The translations under genes were made by a program, and so were the position numbers. A DNA stretch of 64,000 nt, taken from contig CALDUY010000002.1 of assembly GCA_937923405.1 (NCBI GenBank), positions 310,001-374,000 on the forward strand. Direction: 5' to 3'. How positions within the stretch are numbered: the first letter of the stretch is position 1; each line of letters starts with the position of its first letter. Source of the DNA: an uncultured Gemmataceae bacterium (lineage in GTDB: Bacteria > Planctomycetota > Planctomycetia > Gemmatales > Gemmataceae). Below the pieces are notes generated by a model, which was not told the origin of the DNA, ran no database searches, and saw nothing but the letters and a program-made list of their open reading frames with translations. Positions 35,729 through 43,463 of the stretch are shown here, in pieces.

Positions 35729-37586
35729 ATTGTCGGTCTCGTTCCATTTTGGCGAGTCTGGCAACGCGACGACTGTTCAGTACGCCGATCAGGGCAAGCA
35801 GACAGCCTGCAAGAACGGCGATGGCGTCCAGGATCGGCATAAGTGACCGTTCTAGCGCGACATGCAGAATGCTGGCTACACTCAGAGTAAGAAGGAACGC
35901 TAAGACGACGACCACCACCCACGGACGTTCTAATCGACTACGCTGGGCAGCCAGACCGAGCAACCAGCCTGCAAGCCCAAGCAATAGCAACGAGGAAATC
36001 GCCCAGATCCAAACGGACCGCGAACTGTACCACCAGCCCAACTGCAAGCGAAGAGCTAGTTGCTCGCGCGTGTAGGCGCGGACGTCGTCGTTTTCCTGGT
36101 AGATCATCTGGACAACTTGCCGTGCGCGTGCTGGACGGTCACATTTGGCCAGCAAAAAGCTGATTTCTTCCGAAGGGACATTCAGCAGATGTTGAGCCGT
36201 GGCTAAGCTACAGAACACCAGCGGTCCCAAGGTCGAGGAGGGATATTGAACGACTTCCGCGATCTGCACGGTGTGAGTACCGATGCGTGGTTGAGTGGGC
36301 GGTTCATCCGCGACACCAAGAGTGGCAAGATCTCCTGAGCAGACGATGACTTGTCCAGGCAGTTGCAACTTCTCGCGTAGGGATTCGTTGAGGATGCCGA
36401 TTGGTCCCAGAGGAGTGCCCTGGCACTCGCCCCCAAGAATGAGTACCGAGATCGGAGGCCCATGACCTATACGCCAATTCGCTCGACGGATCAGACAGCT
36501 TTCGACCCGCGTGACTCCTGGATGGCGTCGTAACCAGCCTTCACTTCGTCGCGACATGCCAGGGCCATTCTCAAATCCCGCCGAACGAGGGCAGATCCAG
36601 AGTTCCGCTTGAGCCAGATCCACCGGATACGATAAGTGCATGTTATTGCGACCCAGCAGATAGGCACCGATCAGCACGAAACCAAGTACGACAGCAGAGA
36701 GCAAAGTCGGCACGAGTAGACGAGACAATCGCCGACGTGGTCGCGGTCGCGGAGTTGAAGCAGTCGGTGGGGGAATCGATTCGCCAGCTCGCAACCAAGT
36801 TAGATCATTGACCAACTCGCGTGCGGTACTATAAGCCGCAGAGCGACTCTTCTCATAGATGACCTGGAGGGATACAGGCAACGGGTGAGGACTGGAGCGG
36901 TTCAACAGTTCGCCAAGAGCAGCAATGTCTTCACCGATTCCTCCGGGCAGTTCTCCGAACAAGCGGTTCAGGCCGAACCCAGCTAATTTGATCGTTCCGT
37001 CGTCGGTAAAGAACACGCACGAGGCGTCGATCTGGCCATGCACCAAGCCGCGTTCGTGAGCGGCCTGCACGCCGCGAGCTAGTTGCTCGACCCATAAGAT
37101 GACTTGTTGCGGTTGGGGCGACTGGTGCTTGAGCAGCTCCAGTAGTGTTGAAGGATAGTGTTCGGTGGTGAAATAAAAGCCTTTTTCACACTCTCCAATA
37201 TCTAAAATTGGGGCCAGATGAGGATTCCCCAGTCGCGTCAAGATTTGGGCGTCGTAGCGAAAGCCATTCTTGGCATCCTCTGGCACCGACTGCTCGGGCA
37301 GTAAGTTGAGTAAGACGGTTCGACGAAGCCGCGTCTGCCGCGCTTCGTACAGGCTGATCGGCCCCTGAGTCCCCAAGTAGGCCAGCACTTCGTAGCCAGG
37401 CAGTCGAGGTAACGGATGGCGAGGCGGGGCCTCCTGCCGAGGAAGTGACAGTGCGGGCACCCCTGGAGGCGGTGGAGTCGTCCCCAGGTCCGATCCCGGA
37501 ACGGGATGCGATCCCGAGCCACACTTGGGGCATGGCAGATGCTCTCCAGGATAACCACAGACACGGCAAGCCACCGGTGAACTCAT
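35682..37586 (-). CDS. Pseudokinase fused to DevC/FtsX-like permease
   Basis: 634 residues. A zinc ribbon (C7, C10, C19, C22) and Pro-rich linker lead into a protein-kinase fold (64-265) whose catalytic residues are all replaced: N94 for the VAIK Lys, HGQ (183-185) for HRD, C190 for the catalytic-loop Asn, and AGFG (202-205) for the DFG motif. A membrane helix (289-311) follows, then an extracytoplasmic domain (about 312-520) and three more helices (525-547, 556-578, 583-604), as in FtsX/MacB/DevC-type ABC permeases. No ATP-binding subunit is adjacent. It starts with ATGA overlapping the S46 peptidase stop. Likely a sensing or gating membrane protein; function unknown. Confidence 0.8.
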   Translation of the reverse strand: MSSPVACRVCGYPGEHLPCPKCGSGSHPVPGSDLGTTPPPPGVPALSLPRQEAPPRHPLPRLPGYEVLAYLGTQGPISLYEARQTRLRRTVLLNLLPEQSVPEDAKNGFRYDAQILTRLGNPHLAPILDIGECEKGFYFTTEHYPSTLLELLKHQSPQPQQVILWVEQLARGVQAAHERGLVHGQIDASCVFFTDDGTIKLAGFGLNRLFGELPGGIGEDIAALGELLNRSSPHPLPVSLQVIYEKSRSAAYSTARELVNDLTWLRAGESIPPPTASTPRPRPRRRLSRLLVPTLLSAVVLGFVLIGAYLLGRNNMHLSYPVDLAQAELWICPRSAGFENGPGMSRRSEGWLRRHPGVTRVESCLIRRANWRIGHGPPISVLILGGECQGTPLGPIGILNESLREKLQLPGQVIVCSGDLATLGVADEPPTQPRIGTHTVQIAEVVQYPSSTLGPLVFCSLATAQHLLNVPSEEISFLLAKCDRPARARQVVQMIYQENDDVRAYTREQLALRLQLGWWYSSRSVWIWAISSLLLLGLAGWLLGLAAQRSRLERPWVVVVVLAFLLTLSVASILHVALERSLMPILDAIAVLAGCLLALIGVLNSRRVARLAKMERDRQYPSLLKERGSKKLFQ

Positions 37587-39658
37587 GAACTCCCCTTATC
37601 AACCAATTCGTTCACCAACTCTTTGGCCTCGTACAGCACACGCAGCGCCTCTAGCACTCCGCGTGAGTGAACGCTGATGTGCCGTGCCTGCGCGTCGGTG
37701 TAGACAAAGTTCCGCACCAACCCATGACGGTTGCGATCGAAATTAACCCCAACCAGTTCGCCGGCTCGGTTCAGGACTGGACTGCCCGAATTTCCCCCAA
37801 TTGTATCCGAGGTAGCGACGAAATTAAACGGAGTATCCAGGTCTAGTTTATCCTTCCTATCACGCCATCGGCTGGACAGGGTAAATGGTTCGCGGTAGCC
37901 CATCTTGGCGGCTCGCTCAAAAGCACTGCCCCAGGTCGTAGTGTAGGGGAGCGTCACGCCGTCTACTTCATACCCTTTGACCGTGCCAAACGCCAGCCGC
38001 AACGTGAACGTCGCGTCGGGAGCCACGCTCTTGCCCAACTTCTGGAATCGCACTTCAGCGATCTTGGCCATTGCCTGACGCAGGGGCTCCTCAACCTCGT
38101 TCTCGTAGCGGTGTCGTACTTTTCGTGCTTCAGGATCCACCAGGGCGGCCAGGACCAACAGCGGGTCGTTCGCTTCCGCCAACGCTTTCGCTCCGCCTTG
38201 CTCCAGACGCTTTCGCTCTTCGACAGATCGCAACCGAGTGCCAGCAATCAACTCGGCGGCTCGTGCTGAGGGAGATTGGCCGGCGAGAATCTTGGTCACC
38301 AGAGGATGCTCTCCACCGAGTTGCTCGGCGAGGAAACTGAAGGATCCGGCCAGACGGACCCGTTCCAGTTCCGGATAGATCGGAGCCGGCGAGAACAATT
38401 GATACTTCAACGAATCCAGCCGAGCCTTGCCGTACTCACGGAGTCGCTCTCCGGAAGGTTTCGGCTGTTCTGCCGCCAGTCGCACCAGGTGCCGTGCGAT
38501 GCCGAACAACTCGGAATCGAAGGCATGTCCCGTTTCGAGTAAGTGATACAGACGTTCAAACTGAGCGAGCTTGGCTTGGGCCTCCTCAATGCGATGCCAA
38601 GGCGATTCGTCGCCAGCGAATTTCCGCAATTCGCTCTCAGCTTTCTGCTTGATCTGGAAGATCGCAGGATCGAGTAATCCCTGGTACTGGCCCGAGAACG
38701 CCTTGCGCGAATTGGCTGCGCGGTGCAGATCCCGAGCGGCCATGCGGGATTCGTCCGGACCTCGGGCGGCGAATTGCGCTAGTAGTGCCTCCTGATAGCG
38801 CAGACGAGTTAAGAGATACGGCAAGGTGGAATCGCGGCGATGCTTGAGCATGGCCACGGTGTCCTGGCGATTTGTTGTGCCTGGATGGCCCGTGACGAAG
38901 ACCAACTCCCCCTCCACCGGACCGGTCGCGCTCCAGCGGAAGTAGGCTTGGGGCCTGGCTGGCTTACCCTCCTCATAGGCACGGAAGAAGCACACGTCCA
39001 GCGAATGCCGCGGATACTCGAAATTATCTGTATCGCCGCCGAAGTCTGCGACCGCCGACTCCGGCGCAAAGACTAGACGCACGTCGGTGTATTTCTTGTA
39101 GCGATATAGATGATACAGCCCGCCTTGATACAGCGTGACCACGTCAGAACGAAGCCCTGTCTTTTCAGTCGATTCGTTCTCGATGGCCGAGATGACGGCT
39201 TGGCGAGCCTTGGCGGCATCGGGATCGTCGGCTTTGACCGCCGACTGCACCCGCTCAGTCACGTCGACAATCTCTTGCAACACGTTCAGTTCCAAATCGG
39301 GACACTTTAACTCCTCGTCACGGGAGCGGGCAAGAAAGCCATTTTGAAGATAGTTTTTATCTTTTGTGCTGAGTTTCTGAATAGTTCCGGCTCCGATGTG
39401 ATGGTTGGTGACAATGAGGCCCTCGGGAGAGACAAACCCGCCTGAGCCGCCGTTGGTGAATCGCACCGAGGCCAGCATGGCTCGCTTGAGCCAGTCGTTG
39501 GTCAGGGCGAACCCGTGTCGTTCCTGGAGCAGTTTGCGCGGCGGTTCGTTCAGCAGCCACATTCCTTCATCAGCACTCACGCGAACACCTCGAAACAGGA
39601 GGATCACGAACAGACCGGCGAGGACAATGAATCGAATCACGGTGGTTCGTCTCTGCAT
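37583..39658 (-). CDS. S46-family dipeptidyl peptidase, DPP11-like
   Basis: 691 residues with a signal peptide (TVIRFIVLAGLFVILLF). The chymotrypsin-like motifs of family S46 are present: TNHHIGAGT with catalytic H86, and GGNSGSPVLN with catalytic S624. In P. gingivalis DPP11, an Arg 18 residues after the catalytic Ser gives preference for Asp/Glu at P1, where DPP7 has Gly; here the same position is R642 in NFDRNRHG, so acidic specificity is predicted. The enzyme should cut dipeptides from exported peptides in the periplasm. It is the first gene of a coupled pair with the pseudokinase-permease gene. Confidence 0.93.
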   Translation of the reverse strand: MQRRTTVIRFIVLAGLFVILLFRGVRVSADEGMWLLNEPPRKLLQERHGFALTNDWLKRAMLASVRFTNGGSGGFVSPEGLIVTNHHIGAGTIQKLSTKDKNYLQNGFLARSRDEELKCPDLELNVLQEIVDVTERVQSAVKADDPDAAKARQAVISAIENESTEKTGLRSDVVTLYQGGLYHLYRYKKYTDVRLVFAPESAVADFGGDTDNFEYPRHSLDVCFFRAYEEGKPARPQAYFRWSATGPVEGELVFVTGHPGTTNRQDTVAMLKHRRDSTLPYLLTRLRYQEALLAQFAARGPDESRMAARDLHRAANSRKAFSGQYQGLLDPAIFQIKQKAESELRKFAGDESPWHRIEEAQAKLAQFERLYHLLETGHAFDSELFGIARHLVRLAAEQPKPSGERLREYGKARLDSLKYQLFSPAPIYPELERVRLAGSFSFLAEQLGGEHPLVTKILAGQSPSARAAELIAGTRLRSVEERKRLEQGGAKALAEANDPLLVLAALVDPEARKVRHRYENEVEEPLRQAMAKIAEVRFQKLGKSVAPDATFTLRLAFGTVKGYEVDGVTLPYTTTWGSAFERAAKMGYREPFTLSSRWRDRKDKLDLDTPFNFVATSDTIGGNSGSPVLNRAGELVGVNFDRNRHGLVRNFVYTDAQARHISVHSRGVLEALRVLYEAKELVNELVDKGSS

Positions 39659-39734
39659 GTTTGGGTACTTGTTTGATACTCTAAGCGCAGCGTGGATGGT
39701 ACGAAATCTTTACGCGAAAAGGAAGGACGGACTG

Positions 39735-41345
39735 ATGGCCCGATTTAGCCTGATACCCCTGGCGGCGGCGCTGCTGCTGACTCCGATCACTCTGCAAGCT
39801 CAGGAAAAAACCGACCAGCAGGTTCCCGATGCCCCAGCGGGGTCGTGGAAAGTCTATTTACCGTTCCTTGCCGAGGGCGCGTCTCAGCCCAAGTGGATTC
39901 TCCGGTTCGACGCCAAGGACGGCAACTGGACTTGTGAAGTGACTGGCGTGGCTCCGCGCTGGAGTAAGCCCACCGTGGAAAAGCTCGCGGTGGGTGGAGG
40001 CTTGCTCCGCTTTCAACTCAAGACTCCGGAACTGGTGATGCCGGTCGAGGTCAAACTGGGCAAGGATCCCAAGGCGGCCAAGTTGTACGGAACGGCAATC
40101 CTGCGGAAACGGGCCACACCGTTGGAGTTGGAACGCACCACACTGACCAGTCTCGATCCGGAGGAGCAACTGCGCGAGGCGTTCGCTAAGCAGGCGCTGG
40201 GACACGAGGTCATTCCCATCGCCTTGCAGTTGATCCAACAATCGGAACGACTGAAGGCCACGGACAAGGAGGTTCGAGCCTGGGCTGAGAAAGCAATTCG
40301 TTCCGCGGATCTGTACGGTCCTGCGTTTCAGCGCGACGTGCTGCTGATGGTGGCCTCGGTACTCACCGAGGAGAAAGGGTACGAGAAGCTCGCTCTCAGT
40401 TATGCTCAGCGAGCCGAACGCTCACTCGATCCCAAAGAGTCGCCGATTGCTCAGAAACGAGTCTATGATGTCTTGCTCGGCGTGTTGGAGAAGATGCCGA
40501 ACAACCAGAAAGAGGTACAAAGCATTCAGGCTAAGCTGGCCAAACTCGACTTCCGCATCAAGGTCCAGCCGTATCCTGGCCGCAAGGCCAAGAGCGACCG
40601 AGTTGTTTTGGTCGAACTGTTTACCGGCTCGCAGTGCCCGCCGTGTGTGGCCGCCGACCTAGCTTTTGATGCGTTGGCCAAAACCTACAAACCGTCGGAA
40701 GTGGTGCTGTTGCAGTACCACATTCACGTTCCTTCACCAGATCCGCTGACCAGCCCCGATAGCGAGATTCGTTACTCCTTCTATGAGGAGTCGATTCGCG
40801 GCGCACCGACGATTCTCTTCAACGGGCGTTCTGGGGCAGCCGGCGGCGGCTCGCGGGAAGACGCTGCGGAAAAGTACGAGGAATATGTTGAAGAGATCAA
40901 TCCGTTACTGGAGACACCGGCCAAGGCCGAGGTGAAACTTTCGGCCACTCGTAAAGGAGACAAGATCAGCATCACCGCCGAAGTGGGGAAGTTGGAGGAG
41001 ACGGGCGACGACATCCGCTTGCGCTTCGTGTTGGTCGAGGAAGAAGTCGGCTACAAGGGACTCAACGGCATCACCACACATCATCAAGTGGTCCGAGCTA
41101 TGCCCGGGGGACCAGACGGCATCGTGATGAATGCCAAAAGCGAGAAGAAAACTGTCGAGGTCGATCTGGCCGAGTTGAAGAAGAAGATCAACAGCTATCT
41201 CGACAAGTTTGCCGAACAGAACAAGTTTCCCACTAAGGAACGACCTCTGGAGCTGAAGAATCTTAAAGTCATTGCCTTCGTCCAGAACGACAAAGGCGGC
41301 GAGGTTCTCCAAGCTGCCCAGGTTGACATTCCCGAGGCGAAGTAA
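39735..41345 (+). CDS. Exported thioredoxin-like protein with CPPC site
   Basis: 536 residues from the ATG at 39735, which has AAGGA upstream and gives a signal peptide (RFSLIPLAAALLLTPITLQAQ). A helical/beta N-terminal region of about 285 residues precedes a thioredoxin-like domain with the redox pair C301/C304 in FTGSQCPPC, reminiscent of DUF1223-type secreted thioredoxin folds. A C-terminal beta-rich region follows (about 400-536). It is likely a periplasmic thiol protein; the partner is unknown. The gene is divergent from the S46 peptidase, 76 bases away. Confidence 0.75.
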   Translation: MARFSLIPLAAALLLTPITLQAQEKTDQQVPDAPAGSWKVYLPFLAEGASQPKWILRFDAKDGNWTCEVTGVAPRWSKPTVEKLAVGGGLLRFQLKTPELVMPVEVKLGKDPKAAKLYGTAILRKRATPLELERTTLTSLDPEEQLREAFAKQALGHEVIPIALQLIQQSERLKATDKEVRAWAEKAIRSADLYGPAFQRDVLLMVASVLTEEKGYEKLALSYAQRAERSLDPKESPIAQKRVYDVLLGVLEKMPNNQKEVQSIQAKLAKLDFRIKVQPYPGRKAKSDRVVLVELFTGSQCPPCVAADLAFDALAKTYKPSEVVLLQYHIHVPSPDPLTSPDSEIRYSFYEESIRGAPTILFNGRSGAAGGGSREDAAEKYEEYVEEINPLLETPAKAEVKLSATRKGDKISITAEVGKLEETGDDIRLRFVLVEEEVGYKGLNGITTHHQVVRAMPGGPDGIVMNAKSEKKTVEVDLAELKKKINSYLDKFAEQNKFPTKERPLELKNLKVIAFVQNDKGGEVLQAAQVDIPEAK

Positions 41346-41364
41346 CTGTTCGGGTGGAGTGAAT

Positions 41365-41402
41365 AGCGAAACCCGGCGAACTGCCTCGTCGGGTTTTTCG
41401 CT
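41365..41402 (+). terminator. Intrinsic terminator after the thioredoxin-like gene
   Basis: The 11-bp stem AAACCCGGCGA / TCGTCGGGTTT (41369-41379 and 41386-41396, one G-T pair, 6-base loop) is followed by TT and flanked by AGCG/CGCT. It starts about 20 bases after the stop. A T-run of five overlaps the 3' arm. Confidence 0.8.
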
Positions 41403-41476
41403 GTTGGCCTTGTACTTTCTGGAGACGAACGCAACAATCCGCCTCCCGGTGATGGAGACCGGCAGGAGGGGCAGGG

Positions 41477-42118
41477 ATGTCCGAGAAATGGAAAGCAGCT
41501 CTGGCCGTCGGCATCATGCTGGCGGTGGCCGCATGGTCCTTTTTCTACTTTCGTGCCGTCTACAACCACGAAAAACGACTTCGCGTGGTGGAATCTGGAG
41601 TGTTGTACCGTTGTGGCCAGCTGACCGCTGATGGGTTTCGCGACGCGGTAGCCCGCTATGGAATCAAGACGATCGTCAACGTTCAGGACGACGTACTCGA
41701 CCCGGTGATCTGGAAGAATTATGTCGATCGAGCCACGATCCGTGAGACAGAAGTGTGCAAGGAATTAGGCGTTCGCTATGTCTGGATCGCGCCGGATTTG
41801 GTGCCACCTCCTGCCTTCGATAGCGGCGCTCGGCCCGTGGCGATCGATCAATTTCGCGAAGTGATGGATAATCCCGCGAACTACCCGGTGCTGCTGCACT
41901 GCAAGGCCGGTCTGCATCGAACCGGGGTTCTGGCCGCGGTGTATCGGATGGAATATCAAGGCTGGTCGCACCAGTCGGCACTGCGTGAACTTCGTGCCCA
42001 CGGATACGGCGATTGGGCTTGCACCGATAAGAACCTGTATGTCGATCAATATGTGTTGAGGTATCAGCCGCGTACCGTTCGCCCCGCGCGGGTTGCTCAC
42101 ACGCTGTCTCAGGACTGA
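41477..42118 (+). CDS. Membrane-anchored tyrosine/dual-specificity phosphatase
   Basis: 213 residues. A single N-terminal membrane helix (6-24) is followed by a protein tyrosine phosphatase fold with the signature HCKAGLHRTG: nucleophile C142, R148 and the following Thr fit the HCx5R(S/T) P-loop. The layout matches small DSP/atypical phosphatases (with LYRCGQLT near residue 43-50, as in the SIW14/DSP family). It may act on phosphoproteins, phosphoinositides or inositol pyrophosphates. The LptF/LptG gene starts 22 bases after its stop, suggesting co-transcription. Confidence 0.88.
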   Translation: MSEKWKAALAVGIMLAVAAWSFFYFRAVYNHEKRLRVVESGVLYRCGQLTADGFRDAVARYGIKTIVNVQDDVLDPVIWKNYVDRATIRETEVCKELGVRYVWIAPDLVPPPAFDSGARPVAIDQFREVMDNPANYPVLLHCKAGLHRTGVLAAVYRMEYQGWSHQSALRELRAHGYGDWACTDKNLYVDQYVLRYQPRTVRPARVAHTLSQD

Positions 42119-42140
42119 ACCCCACGGATGGGATCGTCGC

Positions 42141-43253
42141 ATGTTCAAGCACATCGACTGGTTGATGATCTGTGGCTATTTTAAGTCCTACACCATCTGC
42201 CTGGTCAGTTTGTTGACGTTGTACATCGTGGTGGATTTGTTTACCAATCTCGATGACTTCGTCAGCGCTCACAAGAGCGGCCTGCAAGTGGTTGTGATTC
42301 GTATCGTTAGCTACTATGGCTATCGCCTTCCGCAGTTTTTTGATCGGCTTTGCGAAGCGATCGTGTTGTTGTCGGCGATGTTCACCGTCGCCATGATGCA
42401 GCGGAACAACGAACAAGTCCCGCTGCTGTCCGCTGGCGTGCCGACACAGCGAATCGTCGCCCCGGTTGTACTCTGTGCCTGCATCATGATGACCTTGACA
42501 GTGCTGAATCAGGAGTTGCTGATTCCTCGCATCGGTCACAAACTCATGCTGGCACGCAACGATCCTGGGGGGGAGAAAGAGATCGGGGTACATCATGCCT
42601 TCGATCCCAACCTGGTCCACATCGAAGGCGATACAGCCATCCGTCGGACGATGACCATAAAGAATTTCCGCTGCCTGATTCCCGAAAGCCTCGCGGGGAC
42701 GCTGGTGCATTTGATCGCCGCCGAGGCGCGGTACATCCCCGGCGATCAGGACGACGAACCGCATCGTGGCAAATGGGAACTGACTGGCTGTCGCGTGCAA
42801 CCGCCGGACGTCGACAACGTGCCTGGCATTCTCGAAGCCCGCGATGAACGGCGATTCTATCTGTACACGCGCAGCATCGATTTTGATTCCGTCACTCGCG
42901 ATCCGAAATGGTTCATGATGGCGTCCACACGTCGACTGTATCAGGAATTGCAAAAGCCCGAGTCGACGCGCTTGGCCGCCATCGCAGTAATGTTTCACAG
43001 TCGGCTCACTCGCCCCATCCTCGGCATGATTCTGGTGTTCATGGGACTGGGTGTGATCCTACGTGATCAGAACCGCAACGTCATCATCTCCGCTGGTCTG
43101 TGTCTGGTTCTCTGCGCGGTGTTTTTCGCCGCCTGCTATGCCTGCAAGATGCTCGGCGATCACGAGTATCTGGCTCCTGCACTAGCGGCTTGGTGTCCCG
43201 TGTTGGTGTTCGGCCCATTTGCGATCGTGATGTTCGACGCGGTTCATACTTGA
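42141..43253 (+). CDS. LptF/LptG-family permease
   Basis: 370 residues from the ATG at 42141; the frame extends 16 codons upstream into the phosphatase gene. The N-terminus IDWLMICGYFKSYTICLVSLLTLYIVVDLF and the following two helices, then a periplasmic jellyroll-like region (about 130-280) and three C-terminal helices, match the YjgP/YjgQ family. In the Lpt system two such subunits pair with LptB to extract lipopolysaccharide from the inner membrane. Only one subunit is visible here and LptB is not in the window, so which of LptF or LptG it represents cannot be decided. Confidence 0.86.
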   Translation: MFKHIDWLMICGYFKSYTICLVSLLTLYIVVDLFTNLDDFVSAHKSGLQVVVIRIVSYYGYRLPQFFDRLCEAIVLLSAMFTVAMMQRNNEQVPLLSAGVPTQRIVAPVVLCACIMMTLTVLNQELLIPRIGHKLMLARNDPGGEKEIGVHHAFDPNLVHIEGDTAIRRTMTIKNFRCLIPESLAGTLVHLIAAEARYIPGDQDDEPHRGKWELTGCRVQPPDVDNVPGILEARDERRFYLYTRSIDFDSVTRDPKWFMMASTRRLYQELQKPESTRLAAIAVMFHSRLTRPILGMILVFMGLGVILRDQNRNVIISAGLCLVLCAVFFAACYACKMLGDHEYLAPALAAWCPVLVFGPFAIVMFDAVHT

Positions 43254-43352
43254 TCGACTTTGCCTCTACACACTTTCAGTATTCACTCTTCATAATCACC
43301 CAAATTATTCCCAACCGCTTTTTCTCCTCTGAATAAATTACACTCTATGCTT

Positions 43353-43358
43353 TAGAAT
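43353..43358 (+). promoter_or_regulatory. Candidate -10 upstream of the chemotaxis operon
   Basis: TAGAAT (43353-43358, five of six to TATAAT) lies about 105 bases before the kinase-receiver ATG, in an AT-richer stretch after the permease gene. No good -35 is at the proper distance. Confidence 0.28.
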
Positions 43359-43463
43359 GTGGCAGGATGATTACTAAAATGGGAACTGCAAGTAGTGGCA
43401 TCACTAGTTGCGCGTTTCTCGGTTCGGGTGTGTTCCCCGAGTTTTGGATGCGGAAGTGCGAAG

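Noticed and set aside
41676..42998. A 440-codon open frame on the minus strand across the phosphatase and LptF/G genes.
   Set aside because: It lies antisense to two well-supported genes, shows no recognisable motif and has shadow-like composition. Long antisense frames are common in this base composition.
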